Positions 8,200 through 15,848 of a DNA stretch of 64,000 bases are shown here, one piece after another. Below the pieces are notes generated by a model. That model had not been told where the DNA came from, made no database searches, and saw only the letters and a program-made list of their open reading frames with translations. Source of the DNA: Stagnimonas sp965279705. GTDB taxonomy: Bacteria; Pseudomonadota; Gammaproteobacteria; Nevskiales; Nevskiaceae. A program made the translations under genes and the position numbers. The DNA lies in contig OZ257257.1 of NCBI GenBank assembly GCA_965279705.1, positions 744,001 to 808,000 of the forward strand. The letters are read 5' to 3'. The first letter of the stretch is position 1, and each line of letters opens with the position of its first letter.

Positions 8200-9174
8200 C
8201 TAAGGCACCAGCACGATCTTGCCGGTGACCTTGCGATCCATCATGTCGCGCAGCGCTTGCGGGGCATCGGCGAGCGGATAGCGCTTGGACACATGCGGCT
8301 TGAGCTTGCCCTGCTGCACCCAGTCGAACAGCTGCGCGAAGTTCTCGGCATTGACCTGCGGCTCGCGCGCAGTGAATGCGCCCCAGAACACGCCGACCGC
8401 CGCCGCGCCCTTCAGCAGCAGGCGGTTGGCCGCAAGATTGGGGATGGGCCCGGCAGCGAAGCCGATCACCAGATAACGGCCGTTCCAGGCGATGCAGCTC
8501 AGGCATTCCTCGCCAAGTGCGCCGCCGACCGGGTCGTAGATCACGTCGGCCCCGTTGCCCTTGGTGAGCGTCTTGATGGCGTCCTTGAGCGATTCCTTCG
8601 AGTAGTCGATCACCGCGTCGGCACCCTGCGTGGTGCACAGCGCGAGCTTCTCGGGCGAGCTGGCGGCGGCAATCACGCGCGCGCCCATCAGCTTGCCGAG
8701 CTGCACTGCGGCAAGACCCACGCCACCCGCTGCGCCCAGCACCAGCAGCGTTTCGCCGGGCTTGAGCGCACCGCGCTGCTTCAAGGCGTGCAGCGTGGTG
8801 CCATAGACCAGCGGAAAGCCGCCGGCATCGGCCGGGTCTAGCGCTGCGGGCAGCGGCAGTGCCATGTCCGCACTCACCACGCATTCCTCAGCGTAGCCAC
8901 CAAACGGCACGAAGGCGGCAATGGCATCGCCCACTTTCAGGCGCGTCACGCTGGCACCGATTTCGGTGACCACGCCCGCCACTTCGGCACCGGGTGTGAA
9001 GGGTGGGTTGAGCTTCATCTGGTACTTGCCCGCGATCTGCAGCGAGTCAGGGAAGTTCACGCCCGCGCTCGCAACCTTCACCCGCACCTCGCGCGGTCGC
9101 AGGGCTGCCGAGGTCGCTTCCTGCAATTGCAGCAGCTCAGGTTCGCCGAGGGTGGTGCAGACGATGGCTTTCAT
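8200..9174 (-). CDS. NADPH:quinone oxidoreductase family protein (MDR superfamily)
   Basis: This 324-residue member of the zinc-independent medium-chain dehydrogenase/reductase superfamily has an N-terminal GroES-like domain (GVNFPDSLQIAGKYQ, typical of quinone oxidoreductases) and a Rossmann nucleotide-binding motif GAAGGVGLAAVQLGKLMGA. The catalytic-zinc cysteines are missing, as expected for this subfamily. It probably reduces quinones or alpha,beta-unsaturated carbonyls with NADPH in the cytoplasm. It is followed by the LMW phosphatase. Confidence 0.88.
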   Translation of the reverse strand: MKAIVCTTLGEPELLQLQEATSAALRPREVRVKVASAGVNFPDSLQIAGKYQMKLNPPFTPGAEVAGVVTEIGASVTRLKVGDAIAAFVPFGGYAEECVVSADMALPLPAALDPADAGGFPLVYGTTLHALKQRGALKPGETLLVLGAAGGVGLAAVQLGKLMGARVIAAASSPEKLALCTTQGADAVIDYSKESLKDAIKTLTKGNGADVIYDPVGGALGEECLSCIAWNGRYLVIGFAAGPIPNLAANRLLLKGAAAVGVFWGAFTAREPQVNAENFAQLFDWVQQGKLKPHVSKRYPLADAPQALRDMMDRKVTGKIVLVP

Positions 9175-9248
9175 GCGTGGCTCTAGAGTTGGAGATCAGC
9201 GGGCTGCCATGCTCGCCGATCCCGCCCCAAAACCCAATGGCCGGGTTG

Positions 9249-9530
9249 TTATCCAGCCTGCTGGCAGGAGATCACTTTGGTGGGCTTGTCTGGGTCATCG
9301 CCCTCGACCCGCATCTTGCCCTTGCCTTCGAGTGTCTTGCAGTACTGGTAGCTCTCGGAGGTTTCGCACAGCACCTCGCCTTTGACTGCACCCGGATGGC
9401 AGACGCTGCTGTAGTCGACGCCAGCCTCGGCTTCCGCAACGGGCTTGGGTTTGGATTTGCCCCCGGCGCTGGCAGGCAGCACGACCAGGCTGGCGAGCAG
9501 TGCCGCGATGAGGGTGTGTTGAATACGCAT
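9249..9530 (-). CDS. small secreted Cys-containing protein, unknown
   Basis: This is a 93-residue protein with a clear signal peptide (MRIQHTLIAALLASLVVLPASA) and a mature part of about 70 residues containing four cysteines, so two disulfides are possible. The start at 9530 is supported by CAGGAG upstream; a longer frame begins 12 codons earlier. I do not recognise a family. It is the last gene of the putative seven-gene operon that begins at 14145. The bound partner or role is unknown. Confidence 0.7.
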   Translation of the reverse strand: MRIQHTLIAALLASLVVLPASAGGKSKPKPVAEAEAGVDYSSVCHPGAVKGEVLCETSESYQYCKTLEGKGKMRVEGDDPDKPTKVISCQQAG

Positions 9531-9562
9531 GTCGAAACTCCTGGTGTGTTGTCTGTAGCGCT

Positions 9563-10567
9563 TCACAGGCCGGGCTTCTGCACGTAGCTGTAGTTGGCCT
9601 GCATGAACTGGTAATAGGTGAAGCCGTAGCGGTTGAACCAGTCGTCGTTCTTGTAGTACTCCGCCTCACAGGCGGCGACCTCTTGCAGGTTCACCTTGAG
9701 CTTGCCGAGCAACTCTGTGTTCTTGGCGGAGACGGTCTTGTCGAACTCGTCGAGCGCGCCGTTGACCTTGAACGCCTCGGCCTGCGCGCCCAGCGCTGCC
9801 ACGCCACCGGCCTGGTTCGCCACACCCTGCATGAACGCGATACCGGCTGTCGTGAACTTGTGGGTATAGCTGTAGATGCCGCGCACTTTCTCCAGATTCA
9901 GCCGCGTCTTGTCCATGCCGGCGCGTGCGTCGTCGAAACACTTCTTGCAGTTGGCTTCTTCCATGCACTTGGATGGCAGCGCCGGTGCGCCGGGCGGGTT
10001 TTGCGGGGCCATGGCTTCGTCCTGCTTGGTCAGGTAGTCGTAGCCCTTGGTGTTGTCGTTGCTCTGGCCGTTGCCGCCACTTCCACCACTGTTCAAGCCG
10101 CTGCCTTTGCCGCTACCACTATTGAGACCGCTGCTGCTGCCGCTATTGAGGCCGCCCGAGCCACCGCTGTTGCTCGCCTGGCCGCTGTTGCTGCCGGCTC
10201 CTTGCGAGTTGCCTGGATTGCTGCCGGTCTGGCCGGAGCCACTGTTGGTGCCCGTCTTGCTTCCCTTGTCTGTGGAATTCGGAGGTGGCAACTCCGAAAT
10301 CGTGGTTTCGATCTGTTTGCGGATCGATGATCCGGAGCCAGCCGTCGATGGCGCTCCGGGATCGGGCGGCAGGACGTTATCGCGGTTGGGATCCGGTGCG
10401 CCGTGATAGGCGTGCACTGACGATCCGGGCGTAAAGCCATCCTGCGGAGTGCCCCAAGAGCCGGTGTTGCTATCGAACAGCCGTGGCCCCGGACGCACCG
10501 GCAGATCAGCTTGCACGATCAACGGCAAGCACAGGGCAGCGGAGAGGATCAGAAATTTTTGGTTCAT
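9563..10567 (-). CDS. secreted Gly/Ser/Asn-rich protein with Cys cluster, unknown
   Basis: The 334-residue product has a signal peptide (MNQKFLILSAALCLPLIVQA), then a Pro-rich stretch, then roughly 70 residues of Gly/Ser/Asn low complexity with repeats of the type GLNSGS. The C-terminal half is folded-looking and mostly helical, beginning with a cysteine cluster (KCMEEANCKKC) and ending with an aromatic tail. The start at ATG 10567 gives the signal peptide; an in-frame extension to 10783 lies over the next gene and is not plausible. No family is recognised. The low-complexity linker would let the C-terminal domain reach away from an anchoring point; this is inference. Confidence 0.75.
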   Translation of the reverse strand: MNQKFLILSAALCLPLIVQADLPVRPGPRLFDSNTGSWGTPQDGFTPGSSVHAYHGAPDPNRDNVLPPDPGAPSTAGSGSSIRKQIETTISELPPPNSTDKGSKTGTNSGSGQTGSNPGNSQGAGSNSGQASNSGGSGGLNSGSSSGLNSGSGKGSGLNSGGSGGNGQSNDNTKGYDYLTKQDEAMAPQNPPGAPALPSKCMEEANCKKCFDDARAGMDKTRLNLEKVRGIYSYTHKFTTAGIAFMQGVANQAGGVAALGAQAEAFKVNGALDEFDKTVSAKNTELLGKLKVNLQEVAACEAEYYKNDDWFNRYGFTYYQFMQANYSYVQKPGL

Positions 10568-10575
10568 GGTCAGTC

Positions 10576-11193
10576 TCACGAAGATTTGCGACGGCCGAGA
10601 AAGAACGCGCCGCCGCCGATGAAGAGCAGCGCCAGCATGCCGATCAGTGCCAGCTCCAGCGTGGAAAACGAATGCCCTGCGGCCGGGCTGCTCGCTGCCG
10701 CCGCAGCGGTGGCGGGTTCGCGGTACTCGCTCGCGGGCACCGCCACAGCGGGTAGCTGCGGCACTTGCTCCTCGCCCATCCACACCACCAGCTGGTATTC
10801 AGTAGGTGTATCGGCCGTCACCCACAGCTTGAAGCCGTCGTAGGTGCGAAAATTGAGATCGACGCGGCCATTCTCGGTGGTCACGTCGCGCACCGGTTTG
10901 CTCCAGTCGTCCTTGACGACGCGCAGACGCAGATGCTCGTTCGGCGTGCGGGTATAGACACCTACCGACACCGGCTGCATCAGCTGCGATTCCTTCACCT
11001 GGAAGCGCGTGCCGGTTTCATCGGTGCCGCCTTGCAGGAAGGCCGAGACGCCGCCGTCCATGCGTGTATCGGGCTTGAGTTCGATGTCGTAGACGACAGG
11101 CTTGTTGTCTTCTTCGTCCTGCGCCAGTGCGGTGCCCAGCCCTGCAATCAGTAGCGTTGTAAGCAGCGCATGGCGCCAAGTGTGTCTGTTCAT
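10576..11193 (-). CDS. type I membrane protein with C-terminal anchor, unknown
   Basis: This 205-residue protein has a signal peptide (to about residue 24), an extracytoplasmic beta-rich domain of about 130 residues, an Ala/Pro/Ser linker, and one C-terminal membrane helix (LELALIGMLALLFIGGGAFFLG) followed by RRK. The predicted topology is periplasmic domain outside, three-residue basic tail inside. I recognise no family. It lies in the envelope operon, touching the upstream lipoprotein gene (stop and start share a base) and 8 bp before the Gly-rich gene. Confidence 0.75.
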   Translation of the reverse strand: MNRHTWRHALLTTLLIAGLGTALAQDEEDNKPVVYDIELKPDTRMDGGVSAFLQGGTDETGTRFQVKESQLMQPVSVGVYTRTPNEHLRLRVVKDDWSKPVRDVTTENGRVDLNFRTYDGFKLWVTADTPTEYQLVVWMGEEQVPQLPAVAVPASEYREPATAAAAASSPAAGHSFSTLELALIGMLALLFIGGGAFFLGRRKSS

Positions 11194-12269
11194 TATTTTG
11201 CCTTCCCCGTTTGTTCGAGTTTGTCGTAAGCGTGCCCCAGCAGCGCCTTCAAATCATCCGGGCTCATGCCGCGCTGGCGGATGGCGATCTGCACGTCGTG
11301 GCGTACGCTGTTGAACTGCACCGCAGTCTGCTGCGCGGCATCCCAGGGGCCGTCGAGGGTCTGGCTCTTGCCGGCTTTCGAGCCTTCCGCGCCGATTTCC
11401 TTGAGTGCCGCGCCGAGCATGCCACCCAGCATCTGGTTGCCTTCGCGATAGCGGCGATAACCATTGCGCCAGGTGACCGTGCTGACGAACAGTACGTTGC
11501 GGCCCTTGTCGTTTTCAAAGGTGACCGTGCACTCGTCGCTGCTCGGCTCCAGCTTTTTCAGGATGCCGACGCTCGCTTCAATGTCAGCGGCCGTCCACAG
11601 GCTGCAAGGGTCGCCGGCTTTCGGGCGCTGGGCTTCGCGTTGCGTCGCCGCCGCAATGCCGGCAGTGCCGTCGATGGGCAGCGGTGCGTCGAGGCGGCGC
11701 AGTGCGGCATCGGCCAGCGCGCCCGCCTGTTCGAAGTTCGCGGTGCTGCCGCCAAAGTCGATCTCCACCATCGCGTCGCCGCGCAGGGCCATGAAGGTGC
11801 AGCAGCCCAGCACTTTCACTTCGTCCCATTCGCCGGTCAGCTCGCTACCGTCCTGCAATTTCACCAGGCCCTTGGTGGCGGCCTCGGCCTTGGCGAGATA
11901 ACCACCGATGCCCGAGAGTACCGCGCCCGCATCCTTCCAGGTGACCTCGATGGCGATGTTGTGGTGGTCGGCCGTCTCGTACCAGCAGGCATCGCCCTCG
12001 GGTAGCGGCGTGCCGCCGTCGCTGCGGTTGGCACTCTCGGCGCGGAAGGGCGCACCGGCGAGGGGTGCGCCGAGTGCAGCCTCGACTTCCTTCGGTTCCA
12101 GCAGGCGGCAGGGGTCGTGGGGATCGGCCTTGGCTTGCGGGCTTGCGGCGGTGGCTTCAGCAACTGGGGCGGCGGCGCTGGCGGCCGGCGGCGTGCTGCT
12201 TTTGCCGCAGGCGATCAGTAGTAGGGCTGCGGCAAGTGCCGTTGAGAAATGAGTGAGTGAGGAGCGCAT
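11193..12269 (-). CDS. predicted lipoprotein with two DUF3558-like repeats
   Basis: The 358-residue product has a lipobox (LLIAC, Cys21), so it is a predicted lipoprotein. The mature part holds two similar halves, one starting DPCRLLEPKEVEAALG with an ACWYE strand, the other DPCSLWTAADIEASVG with an ECTVTFEN strand. The DPCxL opening followed by a later single Cys resembles actinobacterial DUF3558 lipoproteins. I prefer ATG 12269, which puts the signal peptide at the N-terminus; ATG 12293 overlaps the upstream stop (ATGA) and would add eight residues. The function is unknown. Confidence 0.75.
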   Translation of the reverse strand: MRSSLTHFSTALAAALLLIACGKSSTPPAASAAAPVAEATAASPQAKADPHDPCRLLEPKEVEAALGAPLAGAPFRAESANRSDGGTPLPEGDACWYETADHHNIAIEVTWKDAGAVLSGIGGYLAKAEAATKGLVKLQDGSELTGEWDEVKVLGCCTFMALRGDAMVEIDFGGSTANFEQAGALADAALRRLDAPLPIDGTAGIAAATQREAQRPKAGDPCSLWTAADIEASVGILKKLEPSSDECTVTFENDKGRNVLFVSTVTWRNGYRRYREGNQMLGGMLGAALKEIGAEGSKAGKSQTLDGPWDAAQQTAVQFNSVRHDVQIAIRQRGMSPDDLKALLGHAYDKLEQTGKAK

Positions 12270-12289
12270 GGTGAGTTCCAGTGGCGGTG

Positions 12290-13360
12290 TCATTTGCAGG
12301 CGCGCGCGAGTTCGACGCGGCGGTTGGCGGCGCGGCCTTCGAGCGTGGCGTTGTCTTGCACGGGGCGGGTGAGGCCAAAGCCGCTGGCGCTCAGTTGTTT
12401 GGCGGCCACACCATGGCTGGCTTGCAGCGCGGCTTGTACGGCGGCGGCGCGGCGCTTGGAGAGATCCAGGTTGTAGGCCGCACCACCGACGTTATCGGTG
12501 TGACCTTCCACGGTGAGCGTCCAGGCGGGATTGGCTTTCAGCAGCTTGGCAACGGTGGCGAGTGCGGCATCGGACTGCTTCAGCAGCGTCGCACTCGCGG
12601 TGTCGAAATAGATGCCCGGCAGCGTCACGCGGCAGTCGCCGGTGCTCAGGCTTTGCGCCAGGGTTTTTTCCGGTGCCGGCTGGGGGAAATCGATGCGCAC
12701 CAGCTGGCTGTGATCGCTCCTGAGATTGACCGCGTTTTGCGGGTCGTCCAGCCACCAGTCGTGGGCCTGCACGGTTTCGCCGCCCACGCTCAGGCTGCCT
12801 TTGGCTTCGATGCTGTCGAGCACGGTCGCCACGCCATTGACCAGCACCGTCTGCGGCACGGTAGCCGTGCCAACGCGTTGCAGCGGGCCGCGAAAATACT
12901 TGCGGCCGGAGGGCACCAGCGCGAACAGGCCGTCGTTGCCGCCCATACCCTGAAAATCCTTGATGGTGCCCAGCACGAAGGGCAGCGGTGCGCCGCTCTT
13001 GAGCGTTTGCAGGGCCGCAGCAGAAAGGTGCATGAAGGTACTGCCCGGGAACAGCTCGGCATCGCCGGTCTGAAAGATGTTGTTGATGCGATTGCCGGTG
13101 AGCAGATCCTGCCGCCGCACGCGGCGCACCGAGGTCATCACTTCGGGCTGGCCCTTGGCGTTGGCGGCGGTGCGGAACTCGACCGCAAAACTCGCCTCGG
13201 CGTCGTCGAGGGCGGTGAGGGTGACGATGTGTTCCTCGTCGCCCTTGGGGAACGAGGCCGCATAGGTGTAGACCGTGCCGGCCACGAGCGGAATGCGCGA
13301 GGCCTCGGCCTGCGCCGCCGCACTCAGCAGCAAAATACTGGCGAGCAGTGCGCGCATCAC
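12290..13360 (-). CDS. OmpA-family protein with envelope-cluster N-terminal domain
   Basis: This 356-residue exported protein has a signal peptide (residues 1-18), an N-terminal domain of about 200 residues, and a C-terminal OmpA-like peptidoglycan-binding domain (IYFDTASATLL, VEGHTDNVGGAAYNLDLSKRRA, RAANRRVEL). The N-terminal domain resembles the entire neighbouring 13357-14145 product: both start with IPL-AG, have an ELFP/ELFE-N-ST block, a VLVNG block, a DDP-N block and end in an RIDFP/RIDYP strand. The gene overlaps its upstream neighbour by 4 bp. It probably ties the paralogous domain to peptidoglycan in the periplasm. Confidence 0.82.
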   Translation of the reverse strand: MMRALLASILLLSAAAQAEASRIPLVAGTVYTYAASFPKGDEEHIVTLTALDDAEASFAVEFRTAANAKGQPEVMTSVRRVRRQDLLTGNRINNIFQTGDAELFPGSTFMHLSAAALQTLKSGAPLPFVLGTIKDFQGMGGNDGLFALVPSGRKYFRGPLQRVGTATVPQTVLVNGVATVLDSIEAKGSLSVGGETVQAHDWWLDDPQNAVNLRSDHSQLVRIDFPQPAPEKTLAQSLSTGDCRVTLPGIYFDTASATLLKQSDAALATVAKLLKANPAWTLTVEGHTDNVGGAAYNLDLSKRRAAAVQAALQASHGVAAKQLSASGFGLTRPVQDNATLEGRAANRRVELARACK

Positions 13361-14145
13361 TTCAGCGCCGGGTAGTCGATGCGCGTCAGCTGACTCGTTT
13401 CGTCGCCAATTTTCGACTTCAGCAGCAGCGGGTTGGCGGGGTCATCGAGAAACACCAGCTCGGCGTCGGTGGCATCGCCGAGGCGACCCTTGGCGACGAT
13501 GCCTGGCAGCGCGGTTTTCTGGCCATTGACCAGCACTGACACGGTGGTCTTGCCGGCGGATTTCAGCAGCCCTTCCACCATCTGCAACTGGCCGATGGCA
13601 CCCATGGTGTCTTGCCCTTCGGCGAGGTCCTTGGCATCGATCACACCACTTGCGCCGGCGGCTTCGAGCGCCTCGCTGATGCCGGCAAAGCCGCCCATGC
13701 CTTCGAGCATGCCGTCGAGTGCATTGGTCACCCCCGCACCCGTGAGACCCGCCTTCATGCTGAGCCCGCCGACGTCGAGGCTGAGCGTGCTGCCGCCCGC
13801 TTTGAGCTCGCCCAGCACCAGCGCCGACGTGCCGATGGCGGTGCTGTTCTCGAACAGTTCGGTTTTGCCGTTTGCGAAAGTGGGGTGAATGCTGCGCGCG
13901 CTCTGGAGGTCTTGCACGCGCACGTTGCGGGTGCTGGCCAGCTTGCTGCCATCCGCCTGCTGGCCGGTGACGGCGAGCTTCACCAGACGCGGCGTGATCG
14001 CCGTGACGATCGTCGTGCTGCTGCTCTTGCCGCCGGGCCCGCTGGCATTACTGGTGAGCGTGAGGCCCGCCCGCAGGGGGATGGACTCTGCTTGCGCCAG
14101 CGGCGCGAGCAACAACAGGGCAGTGGCAATAAGGGCGTGGCGCAT
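13357..14145 (-). CDS. exported protein, paralogue of the neighbouring OmpA protein's N-terminal domain
   Basis: The 262-residue product has a signal peptide (MRHALIATALLLLAPLAQA) and no OmpA domain. Its blocks (TELFENSTAIG, TVSVLVNGQKT, AKGRLGDATDAELVFLDDPANPLLL, QLTRIDYP) run parallel to the N-terminal domain of the next protein. It carries an extra central Gly/Ala-rich helical insert (about residues 125-180). ATG 14145 has an AAGGAAA ribosome-binding site; upstream frame codons are unlikely. It is the first gene of a seven-gene operon, and a predicted ECF promoter (14174-14202) lies 28 bp before the start. The function is unknown. Confidence 0.78.
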   Translation of the reverse strand: MRHALIATALLLLAPLAQAESIPLRAGLTLTSNASGPGGKSSSTTIVTAITPRLVKLAVTGQQADGSKLASTRNVRVQDLQSARSIHPTFANGKTELFENSTAIGTSALVLGELKAGGSTLSLDVGGLSMKAGLTGAGVTNALDGMLEGMGGFAGISEALEAAGASGVIDAKDLAEGQDTMGAIGQLQMVEGLLKSAGKTTVSVLVNGQKTALPGIVAKGRLGDATDAELVFLDDPANPLLLKSKIGDETSQLTRIDYPALK

Positions 14146-14173
14146 GGTGGGTTTCCTTTCAGGCTTGTGTCTT

Positions 14174-14202
14174 AAGACGCCATCGCGTGGGTAATCACGA
14201 CA
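14174..14202 (-). promoter_or_regulatory. predicted ECF-sigma promoter 3 (envelope operon)
   Basis: On the minus strand TGTCGTGATTAC (14202-14191) is followed after exactly 10 bp by GCGTCTT (14180-14174), 28 bp upstream of the ATG at 14145. The same two blocks with the same 10-bp spacing occur before the DUF3617 gene and the kinase gene. The CGTCT -10 block is typical of ECF sigma promoters. It is assigned to the sigma factor at 18716-19273 by inference. Confidence 0.7.
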
Positions 14203-14209
14203 GGGCGCC

Positions 14210-15265
14210 CTAAAAAGGCACCAGCTCGACACGCCGATTCTTCGCGCGGCCTTCGTCGGTGGTGTTGAGTGCGACCGGTGCGAGCGAGGCCACGCCATTG
14301 CCGGTGAGTCGCGTGCCGGCGATGCCGTAGTCCTTGATCAGTGCGGCTCGCACCGCCTCGGCGCGGCGCTTGGAGAGGTCGAAATTACTCGCCAGCGTGC
14401 CCTCGCCATCGGTGTGGCCAACGATATGCAGATTGAGCTTGGTCTCCTTCTTCAGGAGCTTGGCAATCTCGTCGAGCGAGGGCTTGCTCTCCGGCTTGAT
14501 GGTGGCCGAGGCGGTATCGAACAGGATGCCGTAGATGGCCACCTTGCCGGTCTCGCCCATCGCTTTTTCCAGTGCGCTGGCCTCCAGCTTCATGTTGGTT
14601 TCCATGAGCTTTGGCTTCACATAAACGACGGTGGCGAACAGGTGCTTTTTCCACTCTTCCTCGGGGCAGTACACCGAGACGATGCCGGGGCGGTGGGTGG
14701 CGAGTGCCACCAGCTCGCCGGTCTTGTCGTTCTTCAGCACGGTGTAGAGCACGTCGGTCATCAGGTTGCCGCCCGCGCAGCTAACGGCGTTGGCGTCTGT
14801 CCACTTGGCGTATTCGGTGCGGGGATACAGCAGGTTGAAAAAGCTGTCAGTGCTGCCGCCGGTATAGCTGCCCACCGCCGCACCGCAATCGTCGCCCGAG
14901 CATTCGTACAGCGTGGCAAACCCCTTGGGCAGGAGTTGCTGCTGGTAGTTGCGCACCACCTCGATGGGCGAACGGTTGGGCGGAATGGCGTACATCAGCC
15001 GCCAGCGCTGGCCGCTGGCCTGGGCAAATTGCGCCGCCGTGAGCTTGGTCTGCGCCTCGTCCGCGTATTTCACGACCGCTGCGGGCGCCTTGATCTCGTC
15101 GTAGTCGGCGAACTCGTTGAGGAACAGCGCCGAACCGGTGAAGCGGGACAGGCCGGGTGGGTCTTTCAGGCCCTTGGCGTCTTTGGTGGGCACGTCAGTG
15201 GCTTGCGCCACGCTGCCAAACAAGGCGAAGACGATCAGCCCAATCACAGTCAGATGGCGCGGCAT
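14210..15265 (-). CDS. DUF4892/OmpA-domain exported protein
   Basis: This 351-residue protein has a signal peptide (to about residue 23), a central region of about 200 residues resembling DUF4892 proteins (RFTGSALFLNEFADYDEIKAP... NRSPIEVVRNYQQQLLPKGF), and a C-terminal OmpA-like domain (ILFDTASATIKPES, IVGHTDGEGTLASNFDLSKRRA, RAKNRRVELVPF). It would sit in the periplasm bound to peptidoglycan. It lies between the DUF3617 gene and the seven-gene operon. A GAAGGGAGA ribosome-binding site precedes the ATG. I could not find a copy of the 29-bp promoter before it, so it may be read from the DUF3617 promoter. Confidence 0.82.
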   Translation of the reverse strand: MPRHLTVIGLIVFALFGSVAQATDVPTKDAKGLKDPPGLSRFTGSALFLNEFADYDEIKAPAAVVKYADEAQTKLTAAQFAQASGQRWRLMYAIPPNRSPIEVVRNYQQQLLPKGFATLYECSGDDCGAAVGSYTGGSTDSFFNLLYPRTEYAKWTDANAVSCAGGNLMTDVLYTVLKNDKTGELVALATHRPGIVSVYCPEEEWKKHLFATVVYVKPKLMETNMKLEASALEKAMGETGKVAIYGILFDTASATIKPESKPSLDEIAKLLKKETKLNLHIVGHTDGEGTLASNFDLSKRRAEAVRAALIKDYGIAGTRLTGNGVASLAPVALNTTDEGRAKNRRVELVPF

Positions 15266-15352
15266 GTAAATCTCCCTTCAGAATGATTTGAGTGTGCTCT
15301 GAATCGAGCGCGAGTTCGAGACGCGCACCCTAGCGACAGGGCGCGGCTGCGG

Positions 15353-15769
15353 CTAGGGCTTGGCGGCGCAATCGCCGATGCGCTTTGCGCTCACCGTCTG
15401 CTTCTGCTTCATCGGCATGCCGCCCCCCATCTGCACATCCATCGTCAGATCAAAACTTTCGCTGGTAGCCGTGCCCTTGCCGCTCATGGTGCGGTCGGGG
15501 TTCTTGCAGCTGCTCTCTACCGTGAAGTCGTTGCCGGACCACTGCAATTTCGTATCGCTGCAATCGGCCTGCTTCTCGGTGTTGACGTAGGCCTTGCCGT
15601 CTTCGATGTCTTTCTTGGTGACGCACTGCTTGAAGTCGATGGCCGGCATGGTCATGCCCATCATCTTGACCTTGACGCTGTAGGTGTATTCGCCCGGCGT
15701 GGCCTGTGGCTGGGCGTGGGCGAGGGTCACGACGAGTGCTGAGAGCAGCAGCAGCGGATGGCGGATCAT
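15353..15769 (-). CDS. DUF3617 domain secreted protein
   Basis: This 138-residue protein has a signal peptide (MIRHPLLLLSALVVTLAHA) and a DUF3617 domain: it starts with PGEYTYSVKVKMMGMTMP, has cysteines in QCVTKKDIE, ADCSDTKLQ and SSCKNPD, and ends in RIGDCA. DUF3617 proteins are small periplasmic proteins of unknown role. ATG 15769 is preferred because it opens the signal peptide and has a GGAGA upstream; the frame extends 10 codons further. A predicted ECF promoter lies at 15800-15828. Confidence 0.8.
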   Translation of the reverse strand: MIRHPLLLLSALVVTLAHAQPQATPGEYTYSVKVKMMGMTMPAIDFKQCVTKKDIEDGKAYVNTEKQADCSDTKLQWSGNDFTVESSCKNPDRTMSGKGTATSESFDLTMDVQMGGGMPMKQKQTVSAKRIGDCAAKP

Positions 15770-15799
15770 CGGAGCGTCTCCTGGGTAGTGGTCTTCCAA

Positions 15800-15828
15800 T
15801 AGACGCCATCTGTCACGGCATCACGACA
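15800..15828 (-). promoter_or_regulatory. predicted ECF-sigma promoter 2 (DUF3617 gene)
   Basis: On the minus strand TGTCGTGATGCC (15828-15817) is followed after exactly 10 bp by GCGTCTA (15806-15800), 30 bp before the ATG at 15769. The first block is identical to that before the kinase. It lies in the 79-bp gap between the kinase stop and the DUF3617 start, so it can serve only this unit. Confidence 0.75.
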
Positions 15829-15848
15829 TCGCACCCTGTTGCGGACCG

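Noticed and set aside
15300..15335. TGTCG and GCGTCTC blocks before the DUF4892/OmpA gene
   Set aside because: The two blocks are 9 bp apart instead of the 17 bp measured between the same TGTCG and GCGTC cores in the three good promoters, so I do not count it as a fourth copy.
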